Positions 62,701 through 64,000 of a stretch of DNA of 64,000 nucleotides are shown here, one piece after another. Within the stretch, counting starts at the first letter, position 1. Every line of letters starts with the position of its first letter. The stretch is taken from assembly GCA_029432775.1 (NCBI GenBank), contig JAROAZ010000005.1, forward strand, positions 124,001 through 188,000, given 5' to 3'. The translations under genes were made by a program, and so were the position numbers. The DNA is from Pontiellaceae bacterium B12227 (lineage in GTDB: Bacteria > Verrucomicrobiota > Kiritimatiellia > Kiritimatiellales > Pontiellaceae). The notes beneath the pieces were generated by a model. That model saw nothing but the letters and a program-made list of their open reading frames with translations, searched no databases and was not told the origin of the DNA.

Positions 62701-62967
62701 CCCGTGCTTGATGATACGGAACCCTTTATGCTCCACGTTAATGCGCTTCCGCATTTTGACAGCGACCCGGCATCGACGGGGAATGGGCTGGTTCTGGAGG
62801 TTGAAACCATTACAGGGCGCGACTATTATCTGACATATAAGGATTCATTGTCGGATACATACTGGCTCCCGCAGGGGGATGCCAAGCCCGGCAATGGCTC
62901 GCCGTTGGAGTTTGAGGTTTCGACCACGAACGCACCTAGGCGTTTCTACCAATTATTAGTTGAATAG
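56785..62967 (+). CDS. Giant secreted CotH-kinase/lamin-tail-domain protein
   Basis: 2060 aa with a signal peptide to about ASA. Six lamin-tail (LTD) units are readable by their (I/V)xEIx...EFxE(L/V)xN...W.F...P.G.Y.V pattern: about 37-190, 206-312, 334-502, 1294-1395, 1606-1727 and 1746-1886. Residues about 768-1190 are a CotH kinase: NFNKLHGPGNNPFQDQ, GWLMEDTQVPG, NPQNMYMY, and ALMIWDMNHLLG with Asp1069 in the DMN metal-binding motif. Ig-like and jelly-roll segments lie between, and a short C-terminal beta module ends FYQLLVE. CotH proteins phosphorylate surface proteins in spore formers; the LTD-CotH architecture is common in PVC bacteria but its role is unknown. It has a terminator upstream, so it probably has its own promoter. 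Confidence 0.85.
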   Translation: MRTLGLWNKSICLAGVMTGIASAATVVVEPPGACTRKTGFVISEIMYRPATTNALEFIEVYNSNPFEEEIGGYRFKGEIDFTFPAGTMLAGESYLVVAKDAAAFQQEYALSGVQLFEYGETNGGNSLGRSGNLRLINSCDGTVLEIDYDNDAPWPVAANGAGHSLVLARPSYGENDPQAWEASDQVGGSPGTGESYGEVALRNVVINEILAHTDDPQLDTIELYNHSNTPVDLSGCTLSDEASTNKFTIPAGTVLAARGYVIFNQLQMGFFLNSGGETIYFRNAAGTRMIDAVQFGGQENGISIGRYPNGGGQFHRMAGLTLGSGNGARRIDDVVINEIMYDPISGDNDDEFVELYNQGSGTADLSSWRLRGGISFTFPDGASIPAGGYVVVARDALRLQTNYAQLNASNTFGDYSGKLGNGGDRIKLNKPDTVIDYDELGNPETNLIHITVDDITYGTGGQWPVWAKGGGSSLERVDARANPRRPTAWADSDETGKATWTDISVTGLLQHGSRGASRIEGGLQGAGECLLDNVQVVSDSGNHVNNPTFDTGLSDWVIRGSFERSSQDSNGYGGTSCLHIRASTRCDTGANKISGALSSSVADGSTATISAKAKWQKGYPWLYLRLYGNYLEAPVRLDIPANLGTPGQANSQALGNAAPAIDEVSHAPAVPSAGEALVVTARAEDPDGLAILLLNYRLDPSTSYTSVTMTDNGTAGDAVAGDGIFSGSIPGQSAGTLVAFYIASIDPAGSSVRRFPGNTPDNYARLRECLVRFGAPTRASSFGTYRMWFTAAATTDWETRLALSNEPVEGTFVYNDSRVIYNFGAHYVGSPYHQGWTGITDDCHYSMDMPLDDKLLGTDNFNKLHGPGNNPFQDQTMTREQAGFWVARKLKLPWLYRRYVNVYVNGVARKAGWLMEDTQVPGSEFIEQYWRKDADGHLHKSNYWWEYTDFATTTGTQLTKKRQSGTQLLPFYNALGELHAPRYRWAWGPRAYGKTGGNDFSHVLKLIEAANSGDDMAEQMLAEADMEEWMRIWALRHAVGDMDHFGCSNPQNMYMYKPTEGRWALMIWDMNHLLGNNLSFAPGHGLFPDYSDYQGDTTLTAVYENPLFRRMYLRALKEISGSVFQSSEMTQWLDVRYDAFIADGLATGSQMSPDAIFSDDDKISKLYEGRTNTLYFTGSIKDWIEEARVGILARVAQEDTASFALTSPASVSTSSNLVTITGTAPVEVASMTVNGIEYPVIWTSVTEWSIDAVAASSPATFALQGLDVYGVPIIGTSATVSVTVTGGLDAPEDTIVINEILYNPTVPGGEFVELHNRSANTAFDLTGWRMNGLGYTFPVTLLAPGEYLVLDDFDGTLDLDGETLTLYQPVGTNGAEAVVDQVRYETTAPWPIIPAGTSLQLMDAEQDNRRAALWAAADGLAEPPTGETLINWGDTWKYRQGVDLDGTGWQTTGYNDAAWPSGPAAFGFDNDPLPHPIQTPLTLGTITYYFRKTINFTGQGGASLKLTTMVDDGLVVYLDGVEINRLRMPTGTPTYTTTTTSYVPTAYEEGPVEIVVGLQPGTHVIAVELHQTSTKSSDVAFDMKVESDYSALSAEVATPGMANNVSYPNAVIPALWLNEVMPSPVSGMPWVELYNAGETTLSLSGYSLGDDYGDLDKWPVTAPASIFPGAFVQINLGAGVLTNGRVALSRDVGGSREMIDYLNYGTVAEGWSYGDYPDGNPCARLAMYAATPGAANTNQSAPLDARMNEWMADNDSTLADAMDDDYEDWFEIYNPGDAPVDLGGYFLTDDLADPYQFEVPMGGKYTIPSHGFLLVWADNESGQNAVDPSALHVNFALSKSGETIALVASDGSVIDSVTFGPQITDQSEGRMSDGGPVIVEMEPTPGAPNQVINTAPVLNAVADVQLYPGETITFTAVATDAESAFQTLEFSLEPGAPAGATITSGGTFSWTVPTAMAPSAWPTTIRVADNGTPVLDDTEPFMLHVNALPHFDSDPASTGNGLVLEVETITGRDYYLTYKDSLSDTYWLPQGDAKPGNGSPLEFEVSTTNAPRRFYQLLVE
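60596..60610. repeat. TTCCA-N5-TGGAA palindrome (intragenic)
   Basis: Perfect arms with spacer ATCAT, in the CotH gene. It reads Val-Pro-Ile-Ile-Gly-Thr. Confidence 0.8.
62180..62194. repeat. TTCCA-N5-TGGAA palindrome (intragenic)
   Basis: Perfect arms with spacer ATGGG, in the CotH gene. It reads Val-Pro-Met-Gly-Gly-Lys. Confidence 0.75.
62557..62571. repeat. TTCCA-N5-TGGAA palindrome (intragenic)
   Basis: Perfect arms with spacer AACCC, in the CotH gene. It reads Phe-Gln-Thr-Leu-Glu. Confidence 0.75.
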
Positions 62968-62980
62968 AAGGATTAGGATC

Positions 62981-64000
62981 ATGAAAGCGAATGGTTTCAT
63001 CAAACACGCGCCGGTTGTCGCGACGCTATTGTTAACGGGAGCGGTTTTTGCGGGAAGCCCGACGAAGCTTAATATTGGAGAATATCTGGACAAGGCCGAT
63101 GACGGGAAGATATACCCCTCAGCCGCGCAGATCGAAATGCTCCGACCCTTTATGCCTGAGAAGGCGTATCGTCCTGCACCACCGATCAGCAACCGGGCAT
63201 TCTGGAAACGGATTGCCGGGAAAGAATCAGCACAGAAGATATTTGAAGAGGCCGTTGCCGGGCTGGATAAAAAACCGGAAATTCCGATCTCCGACGAAAT
63301 CTACCGCCGCGCGAACAAAGAAGGAAACCGGGGAATATATAAACCGCGCTATTACCGGACGATGGAAGTGCTCGAGAAGGCGGTCATTGCGGAGTGCATC
63401 GAAAATAAAGGCCGCTTTATTCCCCAGATTGAGGAACATATTAACGCCATTATGGCCATGAAGTCGTGGCTGCATCCGAATCATGATCCGGGGAACGCCG
63501 TGCTCGAAGGCAAGCGGGTGGCCATTGATCTGGGGGCCCGGAAGTTCGGTTCGGTGATTATGCTTTCCGATGTGCTGCTGGAAGATAAACTGCCGGCGGA
63601 GCTTCGTAAGGCAATGCGCGATCAGATTCAGTGGCGGATGATTGATTCCTATCTGAAGAGCTGCCGCGGCGAAGATAAAAAAGGCAATAGCTGGATCTGG
63701 GGAACCAGCAACTGGAATGCGGTCTGCACCGGCGGGACGCTGTTCTCTGCTTTGAGTGCATCTGATGATCCGGAGGAACGTCTTGCGGTTCTGGGCTCCG
63801 CTATTAACGCGATGAAAAACTACCTGACCGGCTTCGGTGCCGACGGCTACTGCTCGGAAGGCATCGGCTACTGGAACTACGGGTTCGGTAATTATCTCTA
63901 TCTGGCGCAGACCGTCTATGATTATACCGATGGGAAAATCGATCTGTTCACGTTCACGGATCCTGAAAAGATGAAACGGGTCGGTAACTTCCCGGCCAAC
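62981..64000 (+). CDS. Heparinase II/III-like protein, 3' end cut by window edge
   Basis: 340 codons are visible and the frame is still open at the last base, so the gene continues outside. The ATG at 62981 lies 13 nt after the CotH stop, preceded by AGGATTAGGATC, and starts a signal peptide (MKANGFIKHAPVVATLLLTGAVFA). The visible part is an alpha/alpha-toroid: SNWNAVCTGGTLFSAL and GADGYCSEGIGYWNYGFGNYLYLAQ are strong marks of heparinase II/III-type lyases. The catalytic beta domain is expected beyond the edge. It is the third such lyase in the window and probably adds to the uronic-acid-glycan set; whether it is co-transcribed with the CotH gene is likely from spacing but not shown. Confidence 0.85.
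   Translation, partial: MKANGFIKHAPVVATLLLTGAVFAGSPTKLNIGEYLDKADDGKIYPSAAQIEMLRPFMPEKAYRPAPPISNRAFWKRIAGKESAQKIFEEAVAGLDKKPEIPISDEIYRRANKEGNRGIYKPRYYRTMEVLEKAVIAECIENKGRFIPQIEEHINAIMAMKSWLHPNHDPGNAVLEGKRVAIDLGARKFGSVIMLSDVLLEDKLPAELRKAMRDQIQWRMIDSYLKSCRGEDKKGNSWIWGTSNWNAVCTGGTLFSALSASDDPEERLAVLGSAINAMKNYLTGFGADGYCSEGIGYWNYGFGNYLYLAQTVYDYTDGKIDLFTFTDPEKMKRVGNFPAN

Overview
The window is about 64 kb of a polysaccharide-utilisation island. It probably comes from a marine Kiritimatiellota bacterium, Pontiella-like. This is an inference from several traits seen together: dense secreted sulfatases of the CxPSR type, GH29/GH95 fucosidases, PEP-CTERM tails, very large multidomain secreted proteins, a sodium/solute symporter instead of SusC/SusD, and no TonB-linked transporter. 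Nearly every gene is on the + strand; only a LacI-type regulator is on the - strand. No rRNA, tRNA, CRISPR array, transposase, exosortase or formylglycine-generating enzyme was seen.

Layout. 1-5207: a truncated giant esterase (SASA end, SGNH hydrolase, barrel-like repeats, alpha/beta hydrolase). 5503-6282: a small PEP-CTERM protein. 6477-14129: operon of GH95-like enzyme, sulfatase, GH29 and a putative TIM-barrel hydrolase. 14410-20898: operon of sulfatase, GH29, GH28-like lipoprotein and sulfatase. 21023-23488: GH95. 24032-39776: a tight seven-gene operon with 2-hydroxyacid dehydrogenase, sugar isomerase/epimerase, cytoplasmic GH3, SSS symporter, heparinase-like lyase, GH2 and a second heparinase-like lyase. 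40036-56700: three very large secreted proteins sharing one unrecognised N-terminal domain, interleaved with a beta-strand-repeat PEP-CTERM protein and the LacI-type regulator. 56785-62967: a CotH-kinase/lamin-tail giant. 62981-64000: the start of a third heparinase-like protein, cut by the window edge.

Two regulons can be read from the DNA. A 20-bp dyad (TATCC-N10-GGATA) lies upstream of the PEP-CTERM gene, both fucosidase/sulfatase operons and the GH95 gene. A different dyad (CTAAC-N2-GTTAG) lies between lacI and its divergent neighbour and recurs, less perfectly, before the lyase/GH2/GH3/symporter operon and three other secreted-protein genes. The first set looks aimed at a sulfated, fucose-containing glycan. 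The second looks aimed at a uronic-acid-containing glycan, with lyase products imported by the symporter and finished in the cytoplasm.

The most unusual signal is a short palindrome, TTCCA-N5-TGGAA. It occurs at least 18 times with perfect arms, against about 0.06 expected in random sequence of this length. Six copies form an array at 52070-52239 with centres 30-32 bp apart. Twelve lie inside genes, in all three reading frames.
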